64,000 nucleotides of DNA from Paraburkholderia gardini (GCF_907164575.1 NZ_CAJQYY010000006.1:1-64000); one strand, 5' to 3'. Shown: positions 1-9,009, numbered from the stretch's first letter. The notes: generated by a model not told the origin, from the letters alone. A program made the numbers and translations.

Positions 1-24
1 AGCATGCGCCACAGCCGCCGGCCC

Positions 25-74
25 GGAGCCAGGAACCGGACATTTCTAATGAGCCAGAACCAGACATTACTAAA
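25..74. mobile_element. Possible IS21-type element end (tandem 24-nt repeats)
   Basis: Two imperfect copies of a ~24-nt unit lie side by side at 25-50 and 51-74. Each begins GAGCCAG and continues AACCRGACATTWCTAA. Tandem short repeats of this kind occur at the ends of IS21-family elements, where they bind transposase. No transposase gene is inside the window, so the element, if present, lies to the left or survives only as an end. The assignment is an inference from the repeat pattern. Confidence 0.35.
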
Positions 75-280
75 AAGCTCTGACACACCAATGCTTGATA
101 ATTTATATTATGTCAAATACAGGGCGCTTTCCTATACGCAATGCGAAGCCCTGACGCCTGGCGTTCAACGTGACACCAATGACCTTTGCATTGACCAGGC
201 GACAGAGTTGGATTGCAAAGGCCCCGAGACCTCCAACGCCAGTCTGTGCATGGCTTGCAGACAAATCTGGCCTTATCGAA

Positions 281-304
281 AAACCCGCAACCCGTTACGG
301 GTTT
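281..304. terminator. Possible terminator hairpin downstream of the porin remnant
   Basis: A short inverted repeat, AACCCG-TTA-CGGGTT, sits inside an AAACCCG...CGGGTTT context about 100 bases beyond the porin remnant's stop codon. It resembles common Burkholderia terminators but is short and lacks a clear T-tract on either side. Apart from this, 75-400 shows no gene I can support. Confidence 0.3.
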
Positions 305-404
305 CCCGTTCGACGTTGATTACCTTTTGCGCTGCGGATTCCCCTGCTTCTAACCGACCCTCACTATCGCCAGTTCACGACTGGGTTATCCATTCCCGTC
401 CCGC

Positions 405-560
405 TCAAAAATAGTGAATAACGCCAAGCATCGCACCGGTCTGATTGTGGCCGGCGACGATGTCGGTGTCGTAGCCGTTAAGACCAAGGTTCGAGCCGTG
501 GCTGTTCTTCACGTAGCCGACCTGGGTATACCACGACGTCCGCTTCGACAACCGGTCATG
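405..560 (-). pseudogene. Outer-membrane porin, C-terminal remnant
   Basis: Only the last ~50 codons of a Burkholderia-type general porin (OmpC/Porin_4 family) remain. The readable peptide runs from LSKRTSWYTQVGYV to a terminal ...GVIHYF, with the usual LSKRT-x-x-Y-x-Q-V-G strand and the obligatory C-terminal aromatic (Phe) of the beta-barrel assembly signal. A full porin is about 350-390 residues, so about 85% including the signal peptide is missing. The break coincides with the start of a truncated LysR gene on the other strand. It cannot make a functional barrel. Confidence 0.75.
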
Positions 561-571
561 GTGTACTGATG

Positions 572-793
572 CGTTCGGAGTGGGACGTACAGGCGCATTT
601 GCGTTCGGGCGCATTGCGCATCGCGTTGCCCGACTGGTCGTTGCCGAGTGCGGATATCTATGCGGTGTACGGCGAGCGGATGAATGTGTCAGCCAAGGTC
701 GTCGCGTTTGTGGATTTTCTGGCTGACTGGTTCGCGCGTATTCTCGAGCACGCCGACGACGCTGCACTGACCCAGACAGCGAGAAGCTATTGA
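572..793 (+). pseudogene. LysR-type regulator, C-terminal remnant
   Basis: The frame encodes ~74 residues that match the end of a LysR effector-binding domain: W-D-V-x-x-x-L-x-S-G-x-L, then ALPDWSLPSADIYAVY and SAKVVAFVDFLADWFAR. The HTH and most of the effector domain (about 230 residues) are absent. An ATG at 569 opens the frame, but no regulator could result. It lies head-to-head with the porin remnant, as if one deletion removed both 5' ends and the shared promoter region. The stretch 794-985 holds no gene I can support. Confidence 0.65.
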
Positions 794-985
794 GGCGTCC
801 AGGGCCGTGACAGGCCAGGTTGCTCGCAAAGGACCTGGATTGCCGCGCCCAATAGCAGCGCACAACATCGCAGGCAGGCCTACCGTTCCGCCACGCCTGC
901 CGGTGGTGCCAGCCAGCAATTCAGACGAACCCGGTCGTTCGCGCCGCGCCCGCCATTGAACCGGTAAGGAACGTAAAAACCACGC

Positions 986-1303
986 TCAACGACCCGACGA
1001 ACGCCTCGCCCGCGCTCGCAGCGTGTTGATTTCATCGAGCAGGTCGAGGGCGAGCGCAATGCCGGGTGCGTTGATCTCGAGATCCTGTGCAAGTCGTCGA
1101 GCGGTTCGCACGCGGCGCAGTGCGGCACCGCTGAAGCGCCATTCGCGCGGCGTGGCACCTTGCGGCTCGACTGCGCCTTCCTCGATCCATAACGTCAACT
1201 GTTCTTCCGACGCGCCGCTCGCCCTGCACAATTCAACGAGCGTGAACTCGACGTCTTCCTCGACAATCTGACCTTGTACAAAGACCGCCACCGATTCTTT
1301 CAT
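986..1303 (-). CDS. cbpM: Chaperone modulatory protein CbpM
   Basis: A 105-residue MerR-like protein that binds the J-domain of CbpA and inhibits its co-chaperone and DNA-binding activity. Typical features are the short N-terminal beta segment, the helix around ELCRASGASEEQLTLWIEEG, and the W-R-F-S-G-x-A-L-R-R-V-R-T-A-R-R-L motif, followed by a helix ending in LDLLDEI. It follows cbpA with an ATGA overlap (start codon inside the cbpA stop), so the two are translationally coupled. The length fits the family (about 100-110). Confidence 0.9.
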   Translation of the reverse strand: MKESVAVFVQGQIVEEDVEFTLVELCRASGASEEQLTLWIEEGAVEPQGATPREWRFSGAALRRVRTARRLAQDLEINAPGIALALDLLDEINTLRARARRSSGR

Positions 1304-2325
1304 GGTCGAGTACCCGTGAAATTCGCGCGCGGCTCGAAATGGAACGCCTGCCGCATCGCGTCGTAGGCCGCTCGCGCGCTGTCGCTGTCGGCCGGTGGCA
1401 GCACGATGGCCAATATCACATACAGGTCGCCCGGCGTCTTCCCCGGAATCCCCTTGCCCTTGAGTCGCAACCGCCGGCCAGCGGCCGACCCCGCTGGCAC
1501 GGTCAGCTCGACGGAGCCATCAGGCGTGGGAACGGTTACGTGCGCGCCGAGCGCGGCCTCCCAGGGCGCCACCGGTACGTCGAGCGAAACATCGCGCCCG
1601 TCGACGCGAAAATGCGGATGTTCCCGGAAAGTGATCTCCATATACAGGTCACCGGGAGGTCCCTGCCCCACCCTGGCAGCGCCCTGACCGGCGAGACGCA
1701 GGTGCTGTCCGGCACGCACGCCCCTGGGAATGGTGACGTTCAGCGTAAGCGGCTGCAGGACGACATGACCGTGTGCATCGAGGACCGGCATTTGCAGCGA
1801 AATCGAACGTTGCGCGCCGTGATAAGCATCCTCCAGATCGATCACGACTCTCGTGTGAAGATCCTGTCCGGGCATCGAACGTTGCGCACCGCGCCAGGCG
1901 CCCTCCAGATCGTCGGCCGCGCCGGCGGCGTGTTCCGATCCCCTGCCACGCCTTCCTGCTTGCCGTGCGTGCCCACCTGTACGCGCGTCGCTGAACATCG
2001 CCTCAAAGAAATCACTGAAACTGGCATCCGCGCCGCGCCCGTTACCTGCGCCGCTGAATTCGAAGCCTTCGTCCCAGTCAGGCGGCGGCTGAAAATCCTG
2101 ACCGTTCTGCCACTGGTGGCCCAAACGGTCGTAGGCCGCGCGTTTCTCCGTATCCTTGAGAACCTGATACGCCTCGCCCAGTTCCTTGAAACGCTCTTCC
2201 CCGTCGGTCTGCTGGCTGACGTCCGGATGATATTTGCGCGCGAGCTTCCGGTACGCGCGCCGGACCTCGTCCTGCGTCGCGGTGCGTTGCAGGCCGAGAA
2301 TCTCGTAGTAGTCCCTGTATTTCAT
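1300..2325 (-). CDS. cbpA: Curved-DNA-binding protein / DnaJ-class co-chaperone CbpA
   Basis: A 341-residue type II J-domain protein. The J-domain spans residues 1-70, with the HPD motif at 33-35 that stimulates DnaK. A Gly/Phe-rich linker follows, then two DnaJ C-terminal substrate-binding domains from about residue 160, with no zinc finger, which separates CbpA from DnaJ. I chose the ATG at 2325 (MKYRDYYEILG) because it matches the family N-terminus; a GTG 30 bases upstream would add 10 atypical residues. It probably acts as a stress or stationary-phase co-chaperone and nucleoid protein, controlled by the coupled cbpM. Confidence 0.92.
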   Translation of the reverse strand: MKYRDYYEILGLQRTATQDEVRRAYRKLARKYHPDVSQQTDGEERFKELGEAYQVLKDTEKRAAYDRLGHQWQNGQDFQPPPDWDEGFEFSGAGNGRGADASFSDFFEAMFSDARTGGHARQAGRRGRGSEHAAGAADDLEGAWRGAQRSMPGQDLHTRVVIDLEDAYHGAQRSISLQMPVLDAHGHVVLQPLTLNVTIPRGVRAGQHLRLAGQGAARVGQGPPGDLYMEITFREHPHFRVDGRDVSLDVPVAPWEAALGAHVTVPTPDGSVELTVPAGSAAGRRLRLKGKGIPGKTPGDLYVILAIVLPPADSDSARAAYDAMRQAFHFEPRANFTGTRP

Positions 2326-2396
2326 TCCCGCGTCCGCCTGATCAAAGCGTTTCACATCCGTTAGCGGCTCGTCTGTACTGTAACAGTCGACATGGC

Positions 2397-2612
2397 TCAG
2401 GCATGCGTCTTTTTCAGTGCGCCGCCTTTGTGCATCGCGACATGGCCGGTCTTGTCGCTCCTGATCTCGTACTGTGGATCGTCAATGCTGGCGTGATGGG
2501 TGTACCCCCTGTAGCCGGCGTCTTTCGTGTGCACCTCGATGATCTTGCCACTCACATGGCCGGCCTCCGAATTCCACGTCACGTGATCGCCAACCTTCAA
2601 TCTCGTCGTCAT
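2397..2612 (-). CDS. DUF2945 (Tudor-like 'hypervirulence-associated') small protein
   Basis: A 71-residue protein with the DUF2945 pattern: KVGDHVTWNSEAGHVSGKI near the start, a central H-x-K-D-x-x-x-R-G-Y-T-H-H-A region, then P-Q-Y-E-I-x-S-D-K-T-G-H-V-A-x-H-K-x-x-A-L-K. These proteins adopt a small SH3/Tudor-like fold and their role is unknown. The ATG at 2612 gives the family start; a longer frame upstream is low-complexity. It diverges from the HMA-fold gene across a 254-bp gap that contains an ATCAC-GTT-GTGAT palindrome at about 2731. Confidence 0.85.
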   Translation of the reverse strand: MTTRLKVGDHVTWNSEAGHVSGKIIEVHTKDAGYRGYTHHASIDDPQYEIRSDKTGHVAMHKGGALKKTHA

Positions 2613-2724
2613 GATGGACGCCCTCCGTTCAGTGCGGCGTACAGTGCAGTGATGTCGATGCCGGCGCACGCGGACGCTGCCGGACATTCAACAGCACATT
2701 TTCATGATGATTCAGTGCATTTCA

Positions 2725-2747
2725 CTATAGATCACGTTGTGATATAG
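2725..2747. promoter_or_regulatory. Palindromic operator candidate, ATCAC-GTT-GTGAT
   Basis: A core inverted repeat ATCAC/GTGAT with a 3-nt spacer and AT-rich flanks (CTATAG on the left, ATATAG on the right). It sits between the divergent DUF2945 and HMA-fold genes. The same core recurs near 20.6, 22.0, 22.2 and 23.8 kb around a marR gene, so MarR binding is inferred. Confidence 0.55.
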
Positions 2748-2866
2748 CTTGAATTTAATTGAATCGCCGAAGTTTTCGACGCACAGGAATGAAGGTACAA
2801 CTGCATCGGGCAGGCGCATCATGGGCCGTTCGAAGCACCCAATAACCCGAATTGAAGGAGCTGCAC

Positions 2867-3082
2867 GTGGAATTCGAACATATGGAATTCGAAGTGGAGA
2901 AGATGACCGGCGATGTCGATGCGCAGACGCTTGTCCGGGCCATCGGTGCGGTCGACCCGGACGCGAAAGTCGACGTCGACGTCAAAGCAGGAGTTGTGAA
3001 GGTCGACTCGTGGCTGATGGCCGAGGAGTTCCTCGTCGCGTTCGAGGACACGGGCTACACGGCGAAAATCAGCAAAGGCTGA
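2867..3082 (+). CDS. HMA-fold small protein lacking the CxxC metal site (copy 1)
   Basis: About 71 residues with the beta-alpha-beta-beta-alpha-beta pattern of heavy-metal-associated domains: F-E-V-E-K-M-T, a helix with V-R-A-I-G-A-V, D-A-K-V-D-V-D-V, then AEEFLVAFEDTGYTAKI. The MTCxxC metal loop is replaced by MTGDVD, so classical Cu or Zn chelation is not expected. The GTG at 2867 is preferred because AAGGAG lies 6 bases upstream; an ATG at 2882 is the alternative and matches the start of the paralogue at 18690. An AhpD scrap follows at once. Function unknown. Confidence 0.7.
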   Translation: MEFEHMEFEVEKMTGDVDAQTLVRAIGAVDPDAKVDVDVKAGVVKVDSWLMAEEFLVAFEDTGYTAKISKG

Positions 3083-3103
3083 TCCGGCGTGCGGACTCTG
3101 TAG

Positions 3104-3187
3104 CTGGCACCCGCCCCGCATGCCGCGTTCAAGGCGTTCAGCGACAGCGTTTTCGCCGATGGCGCGCTGCGGTACCACCAGCCCTGA
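3104..3187 (+). pseudogene. AhpD-like (carboxymuconolactone decarboxylase family), N-terminal scrap
   Basis: This 28-codon piece reads LAPAPHAAFKAFSDSVF-ADGAL, matching the conserved N-terminus of AhpD/CMD-family alkylhydroperoxidase-like proteins, then departs and stops at 3185. An in-frame TAG at 3101 precedes it. No CxxC catalytic part follows. A complementary C-terminal piece of the same family lies at 18927-19193, also directly behind an HMA-fold gene. Family assignment is from pattern memory, so confidence is moderate. Confidence 0.5.
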
Positions 3188-3280
3188 ACTCGAAGCACAA
3201 CGTGGAGCGTGACGGCACTCCGGTCCATTCGCTCATGGCGGCACCGCCCCGCCGGTCTGTAGCAATCAAGGAGAGTACAC

Positions 3281-5356
3281 ATGAACCCAGCGGCTTCCCT
3301 CTCGTCCAGCGCCGCGACGCTGGACGATCTGTGCGTCAACACGCTGCGTTTTCTGTCGGTCGATGCGGTGCAGAAAGCCGACAGTGGCCATCCCGGTCTG
3401 CCGCTCGGCGCCGCATCGATGGCTTACGTGCTGTGGACCCGCTTTCTCAAACACAACCCGGCGAATCCGGCATGGCTCGATCGCGATCGCTTCGTGTTGT
3501 CGGCCGGACATGGCTCGATGCTGCTTTATAGCCTGCTTCATATGACGGGCTACGATCTGCCGCTCGAACAGATCAAGCAGTTTCGCCAATGGGGCAGTCT
3601 CACGCCGGGCCATCCGGAACGCGGTTTGACACCCGGCGTCGAGACGACGACGGGGCCGCTCGGCCAGGGCCTCGCCAACGGAGTCGGCATGGCGATGGCC
3701 GAAGCGCACCTTGCCGCGCGCTACAACCGGCCGGGCTTCGACATCGTCGATCACTTCACCTACGGCATCGTCAGCGACGGTGATCTGATGGAAGGCGTCG
3801 CATCGGAAGCCGTGTCGCTCGCCGGTCATTTGCAGCTAGGCAAGCTGATCTATCTCTATGACGACAACGAGGTCACGCTTTCCGCAGGCACGGACATCAC
3901 GTTCAGCGAAGACCGTGCGCGGCGTTTCGAAGCCTATGGCTGGCACGTCCAGTCCATCGGCGACGGCAACGACAGGGGCGCCATCGAGCAGGCGCTCGGC
4001 AATGCGCGTGCCGAAATCCGGCGCCCGTCGCTGATTCTGGTGCGCACGCATCTCGGCTACGGTTCGCCGAACAGGCAGGACACCTACAAGGCGCACGGCT
4101 CGCCGCTCGGCGAAGAAGAAGTGCGTCTGACCAAACAGAACCTCGGCTGGCCAACCGGGCCGGCGTTTTATATTCCCGAGCCGGCAAGCACGCATTTTCG
4201 TCGTGCGCTTGACGAGGGTCGGCAAAAAGAAACCGAATGGAACACGCGCTTTTCCGCCTATAAGCAGGCGTTTCCAGAGCTTGCTGAGGAACTGCTGAAC
4301 GCGACGCGCGGTGAATTGCCGGCCGGCTGGGATCAGGATATCCCGCTCTTTCCCGCCGATGCCAAAGGTATCGCCACGCGGGTCGCATCGGGCAAGGTGA
4401 TGAAGGCGATCGCGCCGCGCCTGCCGTCGCTGACTGGTGGCTCCGCGGATCTCGATCCGTCCACCTTTACTGCACTGTCCGGGCTCGGCGACTTCGAAGC
4501 GCCCGGCGCCAGTGCCCGCGACCGGCAAGGCTCCGAAGGAGGCGGCTGGAGCCGCGCCGGCCGCAATCTGCACTTCGGCGTGCGCGAGCATGGCATGGGC
4601 GCGATCCTGAACGGCCTCGCCGCCCACGGCGGGACCATCCCGTTCGGCGCGACGTTCCTGATTTTTTCGGACTACATGCGTCCACCGATCCGGCTTGCCG
4701 CGCTCATGCATCTACGCGTGATCTATGTCTTCACCCACGACAGTCTGGCGCTCGGCGAAGACGGCTCGACGCATCAGCCCATCGAACAGCTCGCCAGCCT
4801 GCGGGCCGTGCCGAACCTCAACGTGATTCGCCCCGCCGATGCCAACGAAACCGCCGTGGCGTGGCGCGTAGCGCTCGAAACGCGTGACCGGCCGACCGCA
4901 CTCATCCTGACGCGCCAGAACGTGCCGACCATCGACCGTGCCCAGTTCGGCGCCGCCGACGGTCTGCGGCGCGGCGGCTACATCCTCGCGGACGCGCCGG
5001 GCGGCAAGCCGGCACTGATCCTGATCGCGACCGGCTCGGAAGTCGGGCTCGCGATGGCCGCACGCGAGCGCCTGCAGGCGCAAAACGTTGCGGTGCGCGT
5101 GGTCTCGCTGCCCTGCTGGTCGCTGTTCGACGCGCAGCCGCAAGCGTACCGGGACGTGGTGCTGCCGCCCCCGGTCGGCGCGCGGCTGGCTATCGAGGCC
5201 GGCGTGCCGCAAGGCTGGCATCGCTATGTCGGCGAAAGCGGAGAGGTGCTCGGCATCGAACGCTTCGGCGCATCGGCACCCGCTGATATTCTGATGCGCG
5301 AGTATGGTTTCACCGTCGACAACGTCTGCGCATGCGCGCTGGCGCTGTCAGTCTAG
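3281..5356 (+). CDS. tkt: Transketolase
   Basis: A 691-residue thiamine-diphosphate enzyme of the non-oxidative pentose phosphate pathway, transferring two-carbon ketol units between sugar phosphates in the cytosol. The N-terminal domain has [11 protein letters not shown], the TPP signature beginning GDLMEG near residue 167, and YDDNEVTLS for cofactor binding. The pyrimidine domain carries [17 protein letters not shown] and the THDS-x-x-L-G-E-D-G-x-T-H-Q-P motif; a C-terminal domain completes it. Length is normal. The start has a good AAGGAG site. It stands alone, not in a visible cbb operon. The next 200 bp show nothing recognisable. Confidence 0.95.
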   Translation: MNPAASLSSSAATLDDLCVNTLRFLSVDAVQKADSGHPGLPLGAASMAYVLWTRFLKHNPANPAWLDRDRFVLSAGHGSMLLYSLLHMTGYDLPLEQIKQFRQWGSLTPGHPERGLTPGVETTTGPLGQGLANGVGMAMAEAHLAARYNRPGFDIVDHFTYGIVSDGDLMEGVASEAVSLAGHLQLGKLIYLYDDNEVTLSAGTDITFSEDRARRFEAYGWHVQSIGDGNDRGAIEQALGNARAEIRRPSLILVRTHLGYGSPNRQDTYKAHGSPLGEEEVRLTKQNLGWPTGPAFYIPEPASTHFRRALDEGRQKETEWNTRFSAYKQAFPELAEELLNATRGELPAGWDQDIPLFPADAKGIATRVASGKVMKAIAPRLPSLTGGSADLDPSTFTALSGLGDFEAPGASARDRQGSEGGGWSRAGRNLHFGVREHGMGAILNGLAAHGGTIPFGATFLIFSDYMRPPIRLAALMHLRVIYVFTHDSLALGEDGSTHQPIEQLASLRAVPNLNVIRPADANETAVAWRVALETRDRPTALILTRQNVPTIDRAQFGAADGLRRGGYILADAPGGKPALILIATGSEVGLAMAARERLQAQNVAVRVVSLPCWSLFDAQPQAYRDVVLPPPVGARLAIEAGVPQGWHRYVGESGEVLGIERFGASAPADILMREYGFTVDNVCACALALSV

Positions 5357-5558
5357 CGATTGAAGGCGTGTGCCCGGAGTATGTGCGGGGCCGCGCCTCA
5401 CGCTCGTGCTTTACCGCAGCGGGCCATCATGCACGACCGTCTGCGCCTCAAGCATGCTGTCGACCAGCGCGATCACGTCTATGTCCCCACCACGGCCATC
5501 GTCTCGCTGCTGTATGTGTATGGAATACAAGCCACGCTTTTCGTTGAAGCGTCGCTAA

Positions 5559-6287
5559 TCATTTCCACGCCTGCGTGAATTCTCCAACCACGCGGGACAG
5601 GTGCGCGTGCATCGCGCTCTTCGCCGCATCTGGATTACGGTCCGCGATCGCGGCAAAAATATGCTGATGGTCTTCCTGCGACGCCGCACGCAACCCGGAC
5701 GTATGAAAGTGCTCCTCGATTTTTTCCCACAACGGATCGCTGCGCGCGCAGTCCCACATCGCCGCGACCATATGCAACAGCACCGTGTTTCCCGTCGCTT
5801 CGGCAATGTACATATGAAACTGCCGGTCGGCCGCGTGATTGGCCTCTTTGTCGTGCATCTGCTCACGCATCGTGGTGAGCGCGGCAAAGATGCGATCCAG
5901 GTCACGATCCTTGCGCTCTGTTGCCGCGAGCGCCGCCACTTCCGATTCGATCAATGCTCGCGCGCGTAAGGTTTCGATCGGCCCGGGGCCACGCGGCAGC
6001 TCGAAGGTCACCGGCCGCGCGCCGATCCTGGCCGACACATAGATGCCCGAGCCCACTCGCACTTCCACCACACCCTGCACTTCCAGCGCGATGATCGCCT
6101 CGCGCACCTGCGTGCGGCTCACGGCGAACTTGTCGGCGAGCGCGCGCTCCGACGGCAATCTCGATCCCACCTCGAAATCGCCAGCCGCGATCAACGCATG
6201 AATCTGCCTGGCGAGCCCGATATAGGACCGGTCGGTAGCGTCGGCGTCCTGTCGTTGGGCAAAGGATTGAGTGGAGAGATCGGTCAT
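5559..6287 (-). CDS. GntR/FadR-family regulator of the hexuronate (uxu) operon
   Basis: A 242-residue FCD-type GntR regulator. A winged HTH spans about 20-90, with G-S-R-L-P-S-E-R-A-L-A and VSRTQVREAI, and an all-helical FCD effector domain follows. That domain has R-A-L-I-E-S-E, D-R-x-F-H-M-Y-I and a C-terminal H-A-H-L. It resembles UxuR/ExuR. It is divergent from mannonate dehydratase, and three TGGTNNACCA palindromes lie in the shared 260-bp gap, so it most likely represses both itself and the operon until a hexuronate intermediate binds. Confidence 0.9.
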   Translation of the reverse strand: MTDLSTQSFAQRQDADATDRSYIGLARQIHALIAAGDFEVGSRLPSERALADKFAVSRTQVREAIIALEVQGVVEVRVGSGIYVSARIGARPVTFELPRGPGPIETLRARALIESEVAALAATERKDRDLDRIFAALTTMREQMHDKEANHAADRQFHMYIAEATGNTVLLHMVAAMWDCARSDPLWEKIEEHFHTSGLRAASQEDHQHIFAAIADRNPDAAKSAMHAHLSRVVGEFTQAWK

Positions 6288-6339
6288 AAGGCGCTCGCGA
6301 ACAGGTAACGCGGCGGCTCACTCGCCTCCGCGCCGAAAA

Positions 6340-6349
6340 TGGTACACCA
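6340..6349. promoter_or_regulatory. GntR/UxuR-type operator TGGTACACCA
   Basis: A palindromic TGGT-AC-ACCA in AT context, 53 bp upstream of the GntR start. It matches the TGGTNNACCA core known for UxuR/ExuR-type regulators and probably mediates autorepression. Confidence 0.7.
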
Positions 6350-6440
6350 ATTTTCCGGTACATCGGATTCTGTGCCCCACTGGCGGCCCCTAAAGGGCCC
6401 ACCTCTCCTCCGCACCGCCCCTTGAGCCATGTGGAGAGAC

Positions 6441-6450
6441 TGGTAAACCA
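6441..6450. promoter_or_regulatory. GntR/UxuR-type operator TGGTAAACCA
   Basis: Second TGGTNNACCA site in the uxuA-gntR gap. It is 24 bp centre to centre from the third site, which suits cooperative binding on the uxuA promoter side. Confidence 0.7.
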
Positions 6451-6462
6451 CTATCGCCATAA

Positions 6463-6476
6463 ATTGGTCAACCAAT
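6463..6476. promoter_or_regulatory. GntR/UxuR-type operator ATTGGTCAACCAAT
   Basis: Third and longest palindrome, with ATTGGT/ACCAAT arms around CA. It lies about 70 bp upstream of the uxuA start and likely overlaps its promoter. Confidence 0.75.
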
Positions 6477-6546
6477 CATAATCCGCCCGTCCTGGATGTG
6501 GCATGGCCGCGTCCTGCCTGCCCAATCAGTCTCAAGGAGTGAAGTC

Positions 6547-7587
6547 GTGAAGATGTCTTTCCGGTGGTACGGCGAGTCCGATCCCGTCACGCTGCAATAC
6601 ATTCGCCAGATTCCCGGCATGACGGATATCGTGTCCGCCATTTACGACGAACCGGTGGGCGAAGTGTGGCCCATTCACAAGATCGCTGCGCTCAAGTCGG
6701 CAATCGAACAGGCCGGGTTGCGCTTCGAAGTGGTCGAGTCCGTGCCTGTGCATGAAAGCATCAAGCTCGGCAAGCCTGAGCGTGACCGGCTCATCGACAA
6801 CTATCGGCAAACCATTCGCAACCTGGCGGCTGCGGGCATCAAGGTGATCTGCTACAACTTCATGCCGGTGTTCGACTGGACCCGCACCGAGCTGTCGAAA
6901 ACGCTCGAAGACGGTTCGACATGTCTCGCGTTCAGCACGAAAGAAATCGAAGCGATCGACCCGGACGACGGCATTGCGCTGCCGGGGTGGGATTCGAGCT
7001 ACAAGCCCGATCAATTGAAAGCGCTGCTCGCTGAATACCGCGAAGTCGACGAAAACAGGCTCTGGCAACATCTGGAATATTTCCTGAAGGCCATCATTCC
7101 GGTCGCCGAAGAATGCGGTGTGAAAATGGCGATTCATCCGGACGACCCCCCGCGCCCGATTTTTGGCTTGCCGCGTATCGTGAAGAATCGCGACGACCTC
7201 GCACGCATCCTCCAGATCGTCGACTCGCCGGCGAACGGACTGACGCTGTGCTCCGGTTCGCTCGGTGCCGGACCGCAGAACAACGTGGAAGCACTCGTGC
7301 GCGAATTTGGCGGCATGGGACGCATCCACTTCGCGCACATCCGCAATGTGAAGATCACGCCCGCAGGCGATTTCGAAGAATCCGCTCACCTGTCCAGTTG
7401 CGGCTCGCTTGATATCGCCGCAATCGTCAAGGCCTATCACGACACCGGATTCACCGGCTATTTCCGTCCGGACCACGGCCGCATGATCTGGGGCGAAACC
7501 GGCAAGCCCGGCTACGGTCTGTACGACCGCGCGCTAGGCGCCGTGTACATCAACGGATTGTGGGAAGCGATGGACAAGGTGTCCTGA
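6547..7587 (+). CDS. uxuA: Mannonate dehydratase
   Basis: A 346-residue TIM-barrel lyase that dehydrates D-mannonate to 2-keto-3-deoxygluconate in the glucuronate pathway. It shows [11 protein letters not shown] at the N-terminus, [40 protein letters not shown] and the C-terminal MRPDHG-type motif (here [12 protein letters not shown]). Metal-binding His, Cys and Asp residues are therefore present. The GTG at 6547 is 7 bases after AAGGAG; an ATG at 6553 would give two fewer residues. The longer frame from 6496 lacks homology. It forms an operon with the MFS gene 85 bp downstream. Confidence 0.95.
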   Translation: MKMSFRWYGESDPVTLQYIRQIPGMTDIVSAIYDEPVGEVWPIHKIAALKSAIEQAGLRFEVVESVPVHESIKLGKPERDRLIDNYRQTIRNLAAAGIKVICYNFMPVFDWTRTELSKTLEDGSTCLAFSTKEIEAIDPDDGIALPGWDSSYKPDQLKALLAEYREVDENRLWQHLEYFLKAIIPVAEECGVKMAIHPDDPPRPIFGLPRIVKNRDDLARILQIVDSPANGLTLCSGSLGAGPQNNVEALVREFGGMGRIHFAHIRNVKITPAGDFEESAHLSSCGSLDIAAIVKAYHDTGFTGYFRPDHGRMIWGETGKPGYGLYDRALGAVYINGLWEAMDKVS

Positions 7588-7672
7588 GCCCACGCGATAA
7601 CACCCTTCACCAGGACGCTGACGGACAGTTCGGTCGGCGTACATCACACCGCTATTACAGACGGAGACTTCC

Positions 7673-8977
7673 ATGCCACGAATCCGCTGGGCCATGATCT
7701 TCATGTGCTTCCTTGCCAACGTCATCAATTTCATCGACCGGGCCAACCTGGCGATCGCGGCGCCGAGCATCCGTGCGGAGCTCGGTCTGGACGCGGTGGG
7801 CATGGGACTCGTGCTGAGCGCGTTCTTCTGGACCTACGCATTCTTGCAACTGCCGGCCGGCTGGTTTATCGACAAGGTCGGCGTGCGCGTGAGTCTGGCG
7901 CTCGCGGTGGGCTGGTGGTCGGCGTTCACGATCGCCACCGGCATGGCGCGCGGTCTCGCGCAGCTGGTCGGCGTGCGGCTGATGCTCGGGGTGGGTGAAG
8001 CGGCGGCGATTCCGTCGTTTGCGAAGGTGGCCTTCAACTGGTTTCCGCGCAGCGAACGGGGGCTCGCGAGCAGTATCTTCGACAGCGGTTCGCGCGTCGG
8101 ATCGGCGCTCTCGCTGCCGCTCGTCGCGTGGTTGATCGCGCTCGTGGGCTGGCGCGGATCGTTCGCGATTACCGGCGGCCTCGGGCTTGTGTGGGCGCTC
8201 GCGTGGTGGTTCATCTATCGCGACCCGGAGCGTTATCGCGCGATCGCGCCCGGCGCGGTCGACGCGTTGCTGGCACAGCGCGGCGCACCCGCAACCGTTG
8301 ACGCTGCCGGCACGGTGTCATGGCTCGACCTGTTTCGCTACCGCACGGTGTGGGGCATGATGATCGGCCTGTTCTGCCTGAACTTCGCCATCTACTTTTT
8401 TATCACGTGGTTTCCGACCTATCTGCTGCAGTCACGCGGATTTTCGCTGACGTCGCTCGGCACGCTCGGCATGCTGCCGGCACTCCTGGCGATCCCCGGC
8501 GGCTGGCTCGGCGGCATCGTGTCGGATAGTCTTTTCAAACGCGGATGGAGTGCGACCGCAGCCCGCAAGACCTGTCTCGTCGTGGGCATGTTGCTGTCTT
8601 CGTCGATCGCGCTGTCCGTGTTCGTGGAAAGCACATGGGCCTGTCTTGCGCTCTTCGCGCTGGCCTATGCGAGTCTGTCGTTCGCCGGCGCCAATGTGTG
8701 GACGCTGGTCGGTGAAGTGGCACCCACACCGGCCCATGTTGCGTCGCTCGGCGGCATTCAGAATTTTGCGGGTAATCTGGCCGGCATCTTCATTACGACC
8801 TTTACGGGCGTCATGCTGTCCGTCACCAAAGGCTCGTTTGTGATTCCGCTGCTGACCGCGGGATCGCTCTGCATCGTCGGCGCGCTGTCCTATCTGTTCG
8901 TGGTCGGCAAGGTCGAGCCGTTGCCGCTGCTGCCGCGTCATCGAATGGGAAAAGTGACCGGCGAGCGTGTCGTCTGA
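7673..8977 (+). CDS. MFS transporter, hexuronate/sugar-acid (anion:cation symporter) type
   Basis: A 434-residue, 12-helix major facilitator of the ACS family (ExuT/GudP-like). The N-terminus has NFIDRANLAIAAPSI, the typical loop 1 of this family, followed by W-x-Y-x-x-L-Q-L-P-A-G-W and a loop 2-3 signature (IDKVGVR). Co-transcription with uxuA points to uptake of glucuronate, galacturonate or a related sugar acid by proton symport. RBS CGGAGA lies 8 bases before ATG. Confidence 0.88.
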   Translation: MPRIRWAMIFMCFLANVINFIDRANLAIAAPSIRAELGLDAVGMGLVLSAFFWTYAFLQLPAGWFIDKVGVRVSLALAVGWWSAFTIATGMARGLAQLVGVRLMLGVGEAAAIPSFAKVAFNWFPRSERGLASSIFDSGSRVGSALSLPLVAWLIALVGWRGSFAITGGLGLVWALAWWFIYRDPERYRAIAPGAVDALLAQRGAPATVDAAGTVSWLDLFRYRTVWGMMIGLFCLNFAIYFFITWFPTYLLQSRGFSLTSLGTLGMLPALLAIPGGWLGGIVSDSLFKRGWSATAARKTCLVVGMLLSSSIALSVFVESTWACLALFALAYASLSFAGANVWTLVGEVAPTPAHVASLGGIQNFAGNLAGIFITTFTGVMLSVTKGSFVIPLLTAGSLCIVGALSYLFVVGKVEPLPLLPRHRMGKVTGERVV

Positions 8978-9009
8978 GCGATGACGACACGCTGTTTCGC
9001 TGGAGCAAG

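Noticed and set aside
4..414. 136-codon open frame at the left edge
   Set aside because: Runs through the repeat end and a gene-poor stretch; no motif, no RBS.
5357..5558. Possible remnant between transketolase and gntR
   Set aside because: Both strands translated; only short unrecognised tails, nothing to name.
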